64,000 nucleotides of DNA from Euzebya rosea (GTDB lineage Bacteria; Actinomycetota; Nitriliruptoria; Euzebyales; Euzebyaceae), in NCBI RefSeq assembly GCF_003073135.1, contig NZ_PGDQ01000005.1, positions 372,001 through 436,000 of the forward strand, read 5' to 3'. Both the position numbers and the translations under genes were made by a program. Below the pieces are notes generated by a model. The model searched no databases. It was not told the DNA's origin and saw only the letters and a list, made by a program, of their open reading frames with translations. Positions within the stretch are counted from its first letter, which is position 1. Each line of letters opens with the position of its first letter. This document shows, in pieces, positions 50,854 to 59,009 of this stretch.

Positions 50854-51939
50854 ATGAGACGCGTACTGACTGTTCTGCTGCTGGGGTTGCCCATCTTCGC
50901 CCTGACCACGCCTCCAGCGCTGGCCCATGGGCGGGGGTCGGATTCGACCAACTTCGCGTCGACCATCACGGCTCGACCTGATGTCGACGGGTTGTCGTGG
51001 CGTGTGCTCAACGGTGACGAATATCTTGAGCTGCGAAATGACTCGGGCGCGGAAGTCACTGTACCTGGGTACACCGGCGAGCCGTACCTGCGGGTCGGCC
51101 CCGACGGCGTGTTCCGCAATCTCAACAGCACTGCCACCTATCTGAACGAGGATCGGTTCGGCCAGTCGGTCCCCCCCACGGGTCTCGATCTCGATGCTGA
51201 GCCCGACTGGGAGCAGATCAGCACGGGTTCGTCGTACGCCTGGCACGACCACCGCATCCATTGGATGGCGCAAGCTGATCCGCCAGCTGTCGCAGCCAAC
51301 CCGGGCACGGTGCAGCTGGTCAACACGTGGACTGTTCCCATCGCCATCGGTGGTGAGATGTTCGAGGTGGTTGGCGACCTGACCTGGGTTCCCGGCGATT
51401 CACCGTGGCTGTGGCTGCTCCCAGCCCTCGTCCTGCTGACCGTCCCCATCCTCGTCGCCATCCGGCGTACTGAACCGGACCGCGAGGCCTTCACATGGAC
51501 AGGATTGTCTCGGGTCGCAGGATGGATCGGCCTGGTGATCGCCTTGGCCAACGTGGTGCACCTGATTGACGACCTCTTCGCCACCCCGTTGCCATTGAGC
51601 GAGAGTGCGGTTTCTGCGATTCAGACGCTCTTCTTCATCGCCGTCGCTGTGTTCGGCTGCGTCAAAGCGATTCAGTCCCGAGAGGGCGGATTCACTGCGC
51701 TGGGTGTGGCCGTGGGGGCCATCTTCATCGGCCAAGGGCTACTGTACTTTTCGGTGTTGGGCGCCTCGCAGACGGCCAGCCTGTTCCCGGGGTGGCTGAC
51801 CCGGGCGATCATCGCTGCCAGCGTCGCGCAGATCGTCCCGCTCGGGGCCGCGACGATCCTGGGCACGCGGGCATTGCTGCCGGATTTCGACGAGGAGGGT
51901 CTTGTGGATGACGACCTCGGTGTGGCGAAGTCGGCATGA
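50854..51939 (+). CDS. Exported membrane protein of the CopCD operon
   Basis: A 361-aa protein. The signal peptide ends at PALAHG (about residue 23), leaving a His near the mature N-terminus. An extracytoplasmic beta-rich domain (about 25-185) contains SSYAWHDHRIHWM, a His cluster. Five or six membrane segments follow (190-345). The same layout is found next to copC/copD in other actinobacteria as far as I recall. The ATG at 50854 has GAAGGA 6 bases before it; an ATG at 50827 overlapping the CopCD stop is an alternative. Confidence 0.8.
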   Translation: MRRVLTVLLLGLPIFALTTPPALAHGRGSDSTNFASTITARPDVDGLSWRVLNGDEYLELRNDSGAEVTVPGYTGEPYLRVGPDGVFRNLNSTATYLNEDRFGQSVPPTGLDLDAEPDWEQISTGSSYAWHDHRIHWMAQADPPAVAANPGTVQLVNTWTVPIAIGGEMFEVVGDLTWVPGDSPWLWLLPALVLLTVPILVAIRRTEPDREAFTWTGLSRVAGWIGLVIALANVVHLIDDLFATPLPLSESAVSAIQTLFFIAVAVFGCVKAIQSREGGFTALGVAVGAIFIGQGLLYFSVLGASQTASLFPGWLTRAIIAASVAQIVPLGAATILGTRALLPDFDEEGLVDDDLGVAKSA

Positions 51940-53501
51940 GGGGACGAGGCGGGCTGATCGTCGTCGCGGTGCTGATTTCATCATTGGTCGCGCCGCCGAT
52001 CTCGGCGCAGGAGGTGTCCCTCTGGTTTCCGGTCGCAATGCCCGTGACCAGCTATGACGACACCTGGGGTGCGCCCCGGGGCGAGGACCGGACCCACGAG
52101 GGCACCGACGTGCTCGCGCCACAGATGCATGAGGTCCTGGCGGCGCAAGCGGGTGAGATCATCAAGGCACGTGGCGAGGACTGCGTTGCGGACGAACCGT
52201 GCTCGTCGTACTACCTTGCGGTCGCCGGCGACGATGGACGCGGCTACTTCTACGTGCACCTGAACAACGACACACCGGGCCGGCCGGACGGATGTGACGG
52301 GCTGGGCGGAGTCGGCAGCGCGTTCAGCCCGAGGCTGGTCCAGGAGCTGCGGGCACGCGGGACGCTCACGGGTGTCCGTGTCGCGCAGGGCGAGCACATT
52401 GGCTACATCGGGTCCTCCGGCAACGCGACGTGCGGTGTCGACCAGCTGCACTTCGAGATCTGGAACGATCACGACTGGGGGTCGACGGGCAAGGTCAACC
52501 CGTATTCCTCGCTTGTGGCTGCGGAGCAGGCCGGCCGCACCACCGCTCAGGGCGCAGAGGTGGAGTCGGGGATCATCCGAGAGGCAGGCGCGGATCGGAT
52601 CGGGACGGCGGTGGCGTTGTCACGCTCGGGGCACAACAGCGCCGATCACGTCGTCGTCGCGCCATCCGACGACTACATCCCGGCCCTCCTCGCCGCGCCA
52701 CTCGCGGCGATCGACCACGCGCCGGTCCTGCTCGTTCCGCCGGATGGTCCCGTGCCCGAGGCGGTCATCGAGGAGATCGAGCGCTTGGACGCTGAGCGAG
52801 TCACGATCATCGGCACGGTGACCCCGACCGTCGCCACTGATCTGGGCGAGGCGACGGGAACGCAGCCGGAGATCATCGACGATGCCGATCCGATCACCCT
52901 GTCGGTTGCCGTCGCTGCGGCCGTCCGGACAGCGGGGGGCAGGCGCGACGCCGCGGTGGTCACGCCGCTGAGTGCCGAGGCGGCACGCGGATGGCCCGAC
53001 GCGCTCATGGGCAGCACGCTGGCGGCCTACACCTTCGCCCCGGTCCTGCTGACCCAGCGTGACAGCTTGTCCGAAGCGGTCGTGCAGACGCTCGACGATA
53101 CCGAGACCGTCGACGTGATCGGTGGTACGGCGGTTATCAGCGAGGCAGTCGTCGATGACCTCACCGCCGGCGGCGCATCGGTCCGACGACTCGCCGGACC
53201 GGAACGGTTGACGACGGCGCTGGCCGTCACCGACGTGGTTCTGGCTGAAGTGGACGACGCCTCCGCGTCCGTGCTGCACCTGGCGACCGCCGACAACTTC
53301 CCGGACGCGCTCGCCGCCGGCCCGGCGATGTACGCGGTCGGCTCGGTCCTGCTGCTCATGGGCGCGCCCTCGAGCTCTGCGGCGGTGCTGGACTGGGTCA
53401 GCGACAACGCGGTGCAGATAGGCGCCGTCCACGGGATCGGTGGTCCAGCAGCACTCCCCGACGCGGCCGTGGACGCCGTGACCCAACGTATCGCCCCCTG
53501 A
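51936..53501 (+). CDS. M23 peptidase-like protein with cell-wall-binding repeat 2 domains, catalytic His replaced
   Basis: A 521-aa exported protein. A signal peptide (to about residue 24) precedes an M23/LytM fold (35-190). The zinc ligands His54, Asp58 (THEGTD) and His172 (LHFE) are kept, as is His108 (FYVHLN), but the first His of the catalytic HxH is Gln170 (DQLHFE). Three cell-wall-binding-repeat-2 units fill 210-521 (DRIGTAVALS, VTIIG; DVIGG; RLAGPERLTTALAVT, NFPDALAAG). A wall-anchored, probably inactive or scaffolding peptidase. The ATG overlaps the upstream stop by 4 bp. Confidence 0.85.
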   Translation: MRGRGGLIVVAVLISSLVAPPISAQEVSLWFPVAMPVTSYDDTWGAPRGEDRTHEGTDVLAPQMHEVLAAQAGEIIKARGEDCVADEPCSSYYLAVAGDDGRGYFYVHLNNDTPGRPDGCDGLGGVGSAFSPRLVQELRARGTLTGVRVAQGEHIGYIGSSGNATCGVDQLHFEIWNDHDWGSTGKVNPYSSLVAAEQAGRTTAQGAEVESGIIREAGADRIGTAVALSRSGHNSADHVVVAPSDDYIPALLAAPLAAIDHAPVLLVPPDGPVPEAVIEEIERLDAERVTIIGTVTPTVATDLGEATGTQPEIIDDADPITLSVAVAAAVRTAGGRRDAAVVTPLSAEAARGWPDALMGSTLAAYTFAPVLLTQRDSLSEAVVQTLDDTETVDVIGGTAVISEAVVDDLTAGGASVRRLAGPERLTTALAVTDVVLAEVDDASASVLHLATADNFPDALAAGPAMYAVGSVLLLMGAPSSSAAVLDWVSDNAVQIGAVHGIGGPAALPDAAVDAVTQRIAP

Positions 53502-53520
53502 ACGAACACGGAGACCAGTG

Positions 53521-54453
53521 ATGCTCGACAGACGAACCTTCCTCGCAACGTCAGGCACCGCGATCGCGGCCGTGCTGGCCGGCTGCAGCGCACTCACTGA
53601 GAAGGAAGACGCAGCCGTCCAGCCGACCGCAAGGACGTCGACCGCACCTGCAACCGGTCCAAGCGACTTGGTGAACGAGGTTGCGCCGTCGCGTACTGGG
53701 GACCTCCAGGTCATCAACGCCAGCTTCGAGACGCTCACCGGGCCGACCCAGCTGTTCGCCTTCGGTCTGGTCGGCGCCGACAACACGCCGGTCATCGGCG
53801 CCGACGTCGAGGTGTGGACGCGCACCCGGGAGGGCGAACCCGCGGTCGGACCGGTGCCGGCACAGTTCCGCGAGATCCCCAACCAGCCACTCGGGCTGTA
53901 CGTCGTCCGGCTGGACCTGCCGGTGGCCGGCGCGATTCCGCTGGCGGCAGTCACGTCGGACGGCGCAGCGGGCCAGACCGCGCTCCGAGTCGCGGACCCC
54001 GAGACCGCCACCGTGCCGGCGGCAGGTGACACTGCCCCGGTCGTGGCGACCCCGACCACGGAGGATCTCCTCGGCTTCGAGCGACTCTGCACGCTCTACC
54101 CGCCGTGCGGGATGCACAAGAACAGCTTCGATTCGCTGATCGCGGACGGCCGCCCGGTCATGCTGAGCATCGCCACGCCGGGCTTCTGCGAGACGGCGAT
54201 CTGCGGGCCGACTGTCGAGGTCGTGGAGTCGGTCCGAACGGCCCGAGGCGACGACGATCGCGTTGCGTGGGTGCACCTGGAGGTCTTCGTCGATGGCGGC
54301 GTCACCCTGGCGGAGCAGGTGACCGACTGGAACCTGCCCTCCGAACCCTGGCTGTTCGGCGTCGGTGCCGACGGCACCGTCGTGGGTCGCCTCGACGGCC
54401 CCCTCACGGTACTGCCCGAGGAGATCATGGCCCTTGCCGAGCAGCTCGTATGA
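53521..54453 (+). CDS. Tat-type thioredoxin-like lipoprotein
   Basis: A 310-aa exported protein. DRRTFLATSG gives a twin-arginine signal that runs into lipobox LAGC (Cys22). A Thr/Pro linker and an Ig-like beta domain (about 55-165) follow. The C-terminal thioredoxin-like domain (180-310) has CTLYPPCG and PGFCETAICGP (a CxxxxC), with PSEPWLFGVGADGTVVGRLDG near the end. Export by Tat suggests folding or cofactor loading before transport. It could be a redox partner for copper loading; that is inference. The ATG at 53521 has GGAG 7 bases before it. Confidence 0.82.
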   Translation: MLDRRTFLATSGTAIAAVLAGCSALTEKEDAAVQPTARTSTAPATGPSDLVNEVAPSRTGDLQVINASFETLTGPTQLFAFGLVGADNTPVIGADVEVWTRTREGEPAVGPVPAQFREIPNQPLGLYVVRLDLPVAGAIPLAAVTSDGAAGQTALRVADPETATVPAAGDTAPVVATPTTEDLLGFERLCTLYPPCGMHKNSFDSLIADGRPVMLSIATPGFCETAICGPTVEVVESVRTARGDDDRVAWVHLEVFVDGGVTLAEQVTDWNLPSEPWLFGVGADGTVVGRLDGPLTVLPEEIMALAEQLV

Positions 54454-55001
54454 CCCGTCGCGCACGGATCGTGGTCTGCATCGCGATGGTGCTGCTGGCG
54501 GCATGTTCAACGCCGGAGGCACAGGATCGAACCCCATCAGCCACGGCGGCGTGTGCGGAACCGGAGTTCCCGCAGTTGCAGTTCGGCAGCCATCTGCTGG
54601 GTGACACGCCTCCCCCGCTGCCCTACAGCTCCACACCGCCGACGTCCGGGTGGCATGCGTCGGGGGCGATCCCGATCACCATCGCAACGCTGAGTGAACC
54701 TCAGCAGGTCAGCGTGCTGGAGGTGGGTGCGGTCGTCGTCAGCCACGACGGTCTGTCCGGTCCGGATCAGACGGCGCTGGAGCAGCACGTGACCGATCGG
54801 TACTCCACACGGGTCGCGGTCACGCCCTATCCGGCGCTCGGCCAGAAGGCAGTCGTCTTTGCTGCATGGGGCGTGATGCAGCGATGCGATGCGCTGGACC
54901 TGGCGGCGCTCGACACGTTCGTCGACGTCTACGCGGCAGAGGACCCGGACGTCCCTGGGACGGACGCGACGCCACGTGCGGACGGGACCGAGAACCGATG
55001 A
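54450..55001 (+). CDS. DUF3105 lipoprotein
   Basis: A 183-aa exported lipoprotein (lipobox LLAAC, Cys19). The family signature is PYSSTPPTSGWHASGAIP (about 57-75) with its conserved His, then VVVSHDGLSGPDQTALE. DUF3105 proteins are of unknown function and often found near copper or redox genes in actinobacteria. The ATG overlaps the upstream stop by 4 bp (ATGA), and the next gene overlaps it likewise, so it belongs firmly to the CopCD operon. Confidence 0.87.
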   Translation: MTRRARIVVCIAMVLLAACSTPEAQDRTPSATAACAEPEFPQLQFGSHLLGDTPPPLPYSSTPPTSGWHASGAIPITIATLSEPQQVSVLEVGAVVVSHDGLSGPDQTALEQHVTDRYSTRVAVTPYPALGQKAVVFAAWGVMQRCDALDLAALDTFVDVYAAEDPDVPGTDATPRADGTENR

Positions 55002-55219
55002 GCGGACCCGCAGCGTCGACGCTGATCCTGGCCACGGTCACCGGGGCCGCGAGAGGCAGACGCGGGGGTGCCACGATCGTGTTCGTGGTCGTGGTCCTCG
55101 GCATGGCCGGCCTCGTCATCGGACTGGTGGCGAACGCCGTGCGTCGGGACCGCAGCGGCACAGCGCAGCTCGAACCACATCCCGGTGACGCCGACGCCCC
55201 GGAGAGCGGTTCGACGTGA
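54998..55219 (+). CDS. Small single-pass membrane protein
   Basis: A 73-aa protein with one strong membrane segment (about 26-47, TIVFVVVVLGMAGLVIGLV) and a polar C-terminal tail. It overlaps both neighbours by 4 bp (ATGA before, GTGA after), which is the main evidence that it is real. No family recognised. It may be an assembly or anchor partner of the adjacent M23 peptidase. Confidence 0.65.
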   Translation: MSGPAASTLILATVTGAARGRRGGATIVFVVVVLGMAGLVIGLVANAVRRDRSGTAQLEPHPGDADAPESGST

Positions 55220-56283
55220 CCGCCATCCGCAGGGCGGCAGCCACGGTCGCGCTGGCCTTGACATTGGTGGGAGCGACGACGGTCGATGAGACCGCCGACG
55301 CCGAAGCCGAGCTCGGCGCAGCCGAGCGGCGCCTGGCCGCGGTGCAGACACGTCTCGACCGGCTGGCCGAGACCTACGAGTCGCTCGCTGCGCATGCCAC
55401 GAGACTTGCAGATGAGGTCGGCCGGACCGATGCCGCGGTTCAGGATGCGCAGGAACGCCACGCCGAGGCTGAGGAAGCCGTCCGTGCCGCCGTTCGGAGG
55501 CGGTCCATGACCCCGCCCCTCGCGCAGCTGTGGGTGTTCCAGGCGTGGCGGCGCGCGTCGGACGCCTCCAGCGCCTTGCACCTCACCGCCCTCGCCGACC
55601 GACTGCCGGATCTGCTTGCGGATCGAGCTGCGCGGGCCGAATCCACAAGCACCCTCCTGGCAGACGAGCGCCGCCAGCACGAGCTGATCACCGCGGGCAC
55701 CGCGACGTCGCAGGACGACCTCGAACTGGCGAGGGCGGGACTCGACGAACAGCTGGAGATCGCGCTGCGGGAGGTCGATGGCGCTCGAGAGATCGTGCAG
55801 GCAGCACAGGAGCGGGAGGCTGAGGCCGCGGACCTTGAGGCGGCGGCGACTCAGGTCAGTGGTGGCGCCGGCTGGACCCCACCCCCGGTCATGGCCTGCC
55901 CCCTCGGACTGCCGAACGGATTCAGCCCGTCATGGGGAGCCCCCCGATCCGGCGGGCGCAGCCACCAAGGCGTCGACATGTTCGCCGCTCGCGGCATGCC
56001 CGTCCTCGCCGCCGCGGCCGGCACGGTCCGCGTGGGCTCCAACGGCCTCGGCGGGCTGACGGTGAACCTGTACGACACCGCCGGCAACCGCTACTACTAC
56101 GCCCACCTCGACAGCGTGGCCGTGACCAGCGGCCAGACCGTTGCCGCCGGCCAGACCGTCGGTGGGGCCGGCACGTCCGGGAACGCCCGCGGCACGCCGC
56201 CCCACCTGCACTGGCAGGTCCACCCCGGAGGACGAGGCCCGACCGACCCGTACCCGATCGCAGCTGCCTTGTGCCGACCATGA
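55216..56283 (+). CDS. Exported coiled-coil M23 peptidase (EnvC-like)
   Basis: A 355-aa peptidoglycan hydrolase. A signal (about 5-22) precedes a long charged coiled coil (28-215), then the M23 domain. All catalytic elements are present: SHQGVD, YYAHLD and PPHLHW with both His. Coiled-coil M23 proteins are usually held inactive until a partner, often an FtsEX-type complex, releases them. The GTG at 55216 overlaps the small membrane protein by 4 bp. It is last in the CopCD operon and is the active counterpart of the substituted M23 protein at 51936. Confidence 0.88.
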   Translation: MTAIRRAAATVALALTLVGATTVDETADAEAELGAAERRLAAVQTRLDRLAETYESLAAHATRLADEVGRTDAAVQDAQERHAEAEEAVRAAVRRRSMTPPLAQLWVFQAWRRASDASSALHLTALADRLPDLLADRAARAESTSTLLADERRQHELITAGTATSQDDLELARAGLDEQLEIALREVDGAREIVQAAQEREAEAADLEAAATQVSGGAGWTPPPVMACPLGLPNGFSPSWGAPRSGGRSHQGVDMFAARGMPVLAAAAGTVRVGSNGLGGLTVNLYDTAGNRYYYAHLDSVAVTSGQTVAAGQTVGGAGTSGNARGTPPHLHWQVHPGGRGPTDPYPIAAALCRP

Positions 56284-56313
56284 CCCGCCCCGCGCTCGTG
56301 GTTCAAGCGGGTG

Positions 56314-57045
56314 TCAGTCACCGAGCAGCAGTGCGGTGCCGGTGAACAGCGCAAAGCCGATGACCAGCGCCCAGATGTCGGCTCGGCCGTGCGGATGCTC
56401 GTGGGCCTCACCAACGACCTCCTCGACCGCGACCGCGAGCAGAACGGCCCCTGTTGTCGCGAGCACCGACAGCGTCAGGATCTCCGGCGCGTTGCGTAGG
56501 GCCAGGTACCCGACTGCGGCGCCGAACAGCACCGGCAAGGCGAAGGCAGCAGAGAGCCACAACCGTCGTGCTCGAGGGACACCTCGCTCGCGCAGCGTCG
56601 CGGCGGCCGCGAATCCCTCCGGGAGGTCGGCAGGGACCTGTCCGAGCGCGAGCAAAAGCCCGAGTGCCGGGTCGATCACCGAACCCGTGCCGATGAGGAT
56701 TCCGTCGCTCAGCAGGTCGATCGACACGCCCGCGTACACCGCCAGTCCACCCTGCCCGTCCTGCATGCGGCACTCCAGGGCCTCCACGACACGCTCGAGA
56801 GCGAGGAACGCCCCACCGCCGGCAACGAACGCAAGCAGTGGCACCCACGGCATGTCGGTGTCGAGCACACGGGGGGTCAACTCGACCCCGACGACCGCCA
56901 GCACGATGCCGGCGGCCAGGTGCAGCGCAATCGACAAAGACCGGGACGACGGGTGGGTCACCTCGGCCAGCAGCCCGCCGGCAGCATTGCCGGCTGCGGG
57001 CAACAACGCGTAGCCGAGGACGAGCAACAGTTCGGACATGAGCAT
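56314..57045 (-). CDS. ZIP-family divalent metal transporter
   Basis: A 243-aa membrane protein with about eight membrane segments. The ZIP-type helix 4 reads YAGVSIDLLSDGILIGTG (Asp replacing the more common His), and helix 5 has QVPADLPEGFA with the carboxylate site. A short His motif EAHEHPHGRAD lies in a loop. ZIP proteins move zinc, iron or similar ions into the cytoplasm. It is divergent from cmtR across the operator at 57048-57071. ATGs at 57045 and 57039 are both possible, and neither has a clear ribosome-binding site. Confidence 0.82.
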   Translation of the reverse strand: MLMSELLLVLGYALLPAAGNAAGGLLAEVTHPSSRSLSIALHLAAGIVLAVVGVELTPRVLDTDMPWVPLLAFVAGGGAFLALERVVEALECRMQDGQGGLAVYAGVSIDLLSDGILIGTGSVIDPALGLLLALGQVPADLPEGFAAAATLRERGVPRARRLWLSAAFALPVLFGAAVGYLALRNAPEILTLSVLATTGAVLLAVAVEEVVGEAHEHPHGRADIWALVIGFALFTGTALLLGD

Positions 57046-57047
57046 TG

Positions 57048-57071
57048 ACTGTACAGCACGATCTGTATAGT
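57048..57071. promoter_or_regulatory. CmtR/ArsR-type operator
   Basis: actgtacag (57048-57056) and ctgtatagt (57063-57071) form 9-bp arms with one mismatch and a 6-base spacer. It sits between the divergent ZIP gene and cmtR, 3 bp from the former start and 10 bp from the latter. ArsR/SmtB proteins bind such AT-containing palindromes; bound CmtR would block both genes. Confidence 0.75.
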
Positions 57072-57081
57072 TGCGATCATC

Positions 57082-57414
57082 ATGAAGTTTCACGCAACAT
57101 CACGACTCGACGCGATGGCTACCCTCGGCCGCGCGCTGTCCGACCGGACCCGCTGTCGGCTCCTGATGGCACTCCTTGCCGGCCCGGGCTATCCGGCGCA
57201 GCTCGCCGCAGCCCTGGAGGTCTCACCACAGGTGGTCAGCAACCACTTGGCCTGCCTGCGAGGGTGCGGCCTGGTGGTGGCCACCTACGAGGGACGCCGG
57301 GTGCGCTACGAGTTGGTGGACGGGAACCTGGCCCACGCCCTCGGCGACCTCCTCGATGTCGTGCTGGCCATCGACGACACCGCCTCATGCGCCACCGAAA
57401 TGGCTGTGACATGA
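57082..57414 (+). CDS. cmtR: CmtR-like ArsR/SmtB metal sensor (Cd/Pb)
   Basis: A 110-aa winged-helix repressor. Sensor cysteines Cys58 and Cys62 lie in the recognition helix (NHLACLRGCGLVVATYEGR), and Cys103 is in the C-terminal tail. This is the Cys57/Cys61/Cys102 arrangement of Mycobacterium tuberculosis CmtR shifted by one residue. RALSDRTRCRLLMALL is the usual N-terminal helix. Cd(II) or Pb(II) would release it from DNA. It overlaps the downstream methyltransferase by 4 bp and is divergent from the ZIP gene. Confidence 0.9.
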   Translation: MKFHATSRLDAMATLGRALSDRTRCRLLMALLAGPGYPAQLAAALEVSPQVVSNHLACLRGCGLVVATYEGRRVRYELVDGNLAHALGDLLDVVLAIDDTASCATEMAVT

Positions 57415-58136
57415 GCCGGCGCCTGTGGAGCGCGGCCGGGGCACTCGGCGGACTGGCCCGGCTGGGCACCAGGTCGTCCGGCATCAGAGATGCCGACGGG
57501 GTGCAGCGACTCTACGACCGGCTCGCTGGTGTCTATGACCGGCTCGCTGCGCCCTACGACTTGATCGACGGGCGGAGGCTGCAGCGGCAGGCGATCGACG
57601 CGCTTGGGTTGCAGCCCGGGGACACCGTGGTCGACCTCGGCACAGGGACCGGGTGGAACCTGCCTCATCTCGCCGACCGCGTCGGCTCCGACGGTAGGGT
57701 CATCGGCGTCGACCTGTCGGAGCGCATGCTCGACCGGGCACGCCGACGCGTCGAGGAAGCCGCACATTCGGGCGTCGAGTTTGTGCATGCCGACCTTCGC
57801 ACGTACGTTCCGCCCGCCGACACCACAGCAGTCATCGCTGCGTTCGCCCTGGAGATGGTCCCCGACCACGACGAGGCCATCCGGCGGTTGGTCGAGCACC
57901 TCGCGCCGGGGGTCCGGATTGCCTCGGTCGGGCTCCGCGAGCCCGCGGGGTGGCCGGAGTGGGCCGTCCGACTCGGATCGCTGCTCAACCGACCCTTCGG
58001 CGTGACGCCGGCCTACCGGGACATCGCCCCGTGGACCAGCATCCGTCAACACCTCAGTGACGCCACCATCACCACGAGCCACGCCGGGGCCGTCTACCTC
58101 GCCGAGGGCACCACACCCGGACGCAAGCCCACCTGA
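57411..58136 (+). CDS. Class I SAM-dependent methyltransferase in cmtR operon
   Basis: A 241-aa enzyme with UbiE-like features. YDRLAGVYDRLAAPYDLIDG precedes motif I VVDLGTGTGWNLP, then GVDLSERML and VIAAFALEMVPDHDEA. The ATG overlaps the cmtR stop by 4 bp, so it is made with the sensor. Small methyltransferases beside ArsR genes in some bacteria modify metal(loid)s, but no thiol metal site is visible here, so that role is speculation. Confidence 0.82.
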   Translation: MSRRLWSAAGALGGLARLGTRSSGIRDADGVQRLYDRLAGVYDRLAAPYDLIDGRRLQRQAIDALGLQPGDTVVDLGTGTGWNLPHLADRVGSDGRVIGVDLSERMLDRARRRVEEAAHSGVEFVHADLRTYVPPADTTAVIAAFALEMVPDHDEAIRRLVEHLAPGVRIASVGLREPAGWPEWAVRLGSLLNRPFGVTPAYRDIAPWTSIRQHLSDATITTSHAGAVYLAEGTTPGRKPT

Positions 58137-58141
58137 CCGTT

Positions 58142-58237
58142 GGCCGGTTCCACGTCGACGGCATGGACAGACCTACCGAGGAACAGCTCGTCCGGATGGC
58201 CCTCGCCGACCTCGACGGGGTAGGAGATCCGTGTTGA
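58142..58237 (+). pseudogene. Fragment of an HMA-like N-terminal domain
   Basis: The frame reads FHVDGMDRPTEEQLVRMALA, then DLDGVGDPC and a stop. This matches the opening of HMA-like domains of cadmium/zinc transporters (VDGMDCPTEE...), with the metal Cys changed to Arg and the domain cut after about 30 residues. It follows the cmtR operon, where a Cd-exporting ATPase would be expected, so it is probably the stub of a deleted efflux gene. Confidence 0.6.
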
Positions 58238-58393
58238 CCTGACGCAAGGGGCGTGGAGGGCTCCCACACGTCAGACCCTTGCCGGCCCGCGACCTCGACG
58301 GCCGCCACTTCGGCGATCGCGACGGCGGCCTCGGTCCGGCTACCAGGACGGAGGAGCGACCCGCGCTGCTGTTCGCGCTGGCCGTCAAATGCC

Positions 58394-58871
58394 GGTCGCC
58401 ATCGAGTCCGCCGGACTCGTCTCGCATCAGACGGCCCCCGTGTCGTGGTCGGTATTGGCGAGCTCTCAGCCGCGTCCTACCGCAAGATGATCAGAAGCTG
58501 TGGTGGCTGCCGGCTACAACTCGGCCGCCGTACCACTCGCCGCGTGCTTCTTGGCGCCGATCGGCTTCGTGCTTCCGATCGCGATCGGCACGATCTTCAT
58601 GAGCGCCTCGACCGTCCCGGACCCTGCGGACGCGACGCCCCGGTGTCCATCCCGCTGCTGCCGATCCTGTGTGGCAGGTGGTGGCGATGCTGCCCGACCT
58701 GTTGTTCATCGCTGGAACCCCGCACCAGCCGTGGATGGTCGTCTTCCTCGTACACATCTCGTCCCACTTTGTATCCGGCCGAAACCTCACCTGGCTTGTC
58801 CTCCTTGCAGCGCCTAGCGCCGTGGGACCGTCGTCCAGCGTGAGGCGCGATGACCCTCGAAGTCGAGCGCA
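58394..58871 (+). pseudogene. Decayed copy of copper ATPase 2 tail fused to the His-rich membrane gene
   Basis: 58394-58616 resembles 46512-46740 (the last 90 codons of ATPase 2, including NLWWAAGYN and the final helices), and 58617-58871 resembles 47452-47711. About 710 bp in between are missing, joining gcctcgaccgtc directly to ccggaccctgcgg. Several one-base deletions break both frames. The match to ATPase 2 is much closer than to ATPase 1. Bases 58238-58393 and 58872-59009 show no gene. Confidence 0.85.
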
Positions 58872-59009
58872 GCCGCGACATCGAGTCGCCTGAGGGGGGG
58901 TCGGAACCGTGATTGCAGGGTTCCGCCGACTTCTGCAATGCGGTGACACAGATGGACAACCTGTCGCGTCCAACCGGCCGTTAATGGTCTAGCGTTGAGG
59001 GAGAAGATG

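Noticed and set aside
58137-58393. Small intact metal-binding protein after the cmtR operon
   Set aside because: The HMA-like frame stops after about 30 codons, has lost the metal Cys and has no start signal; treated as a fragment.
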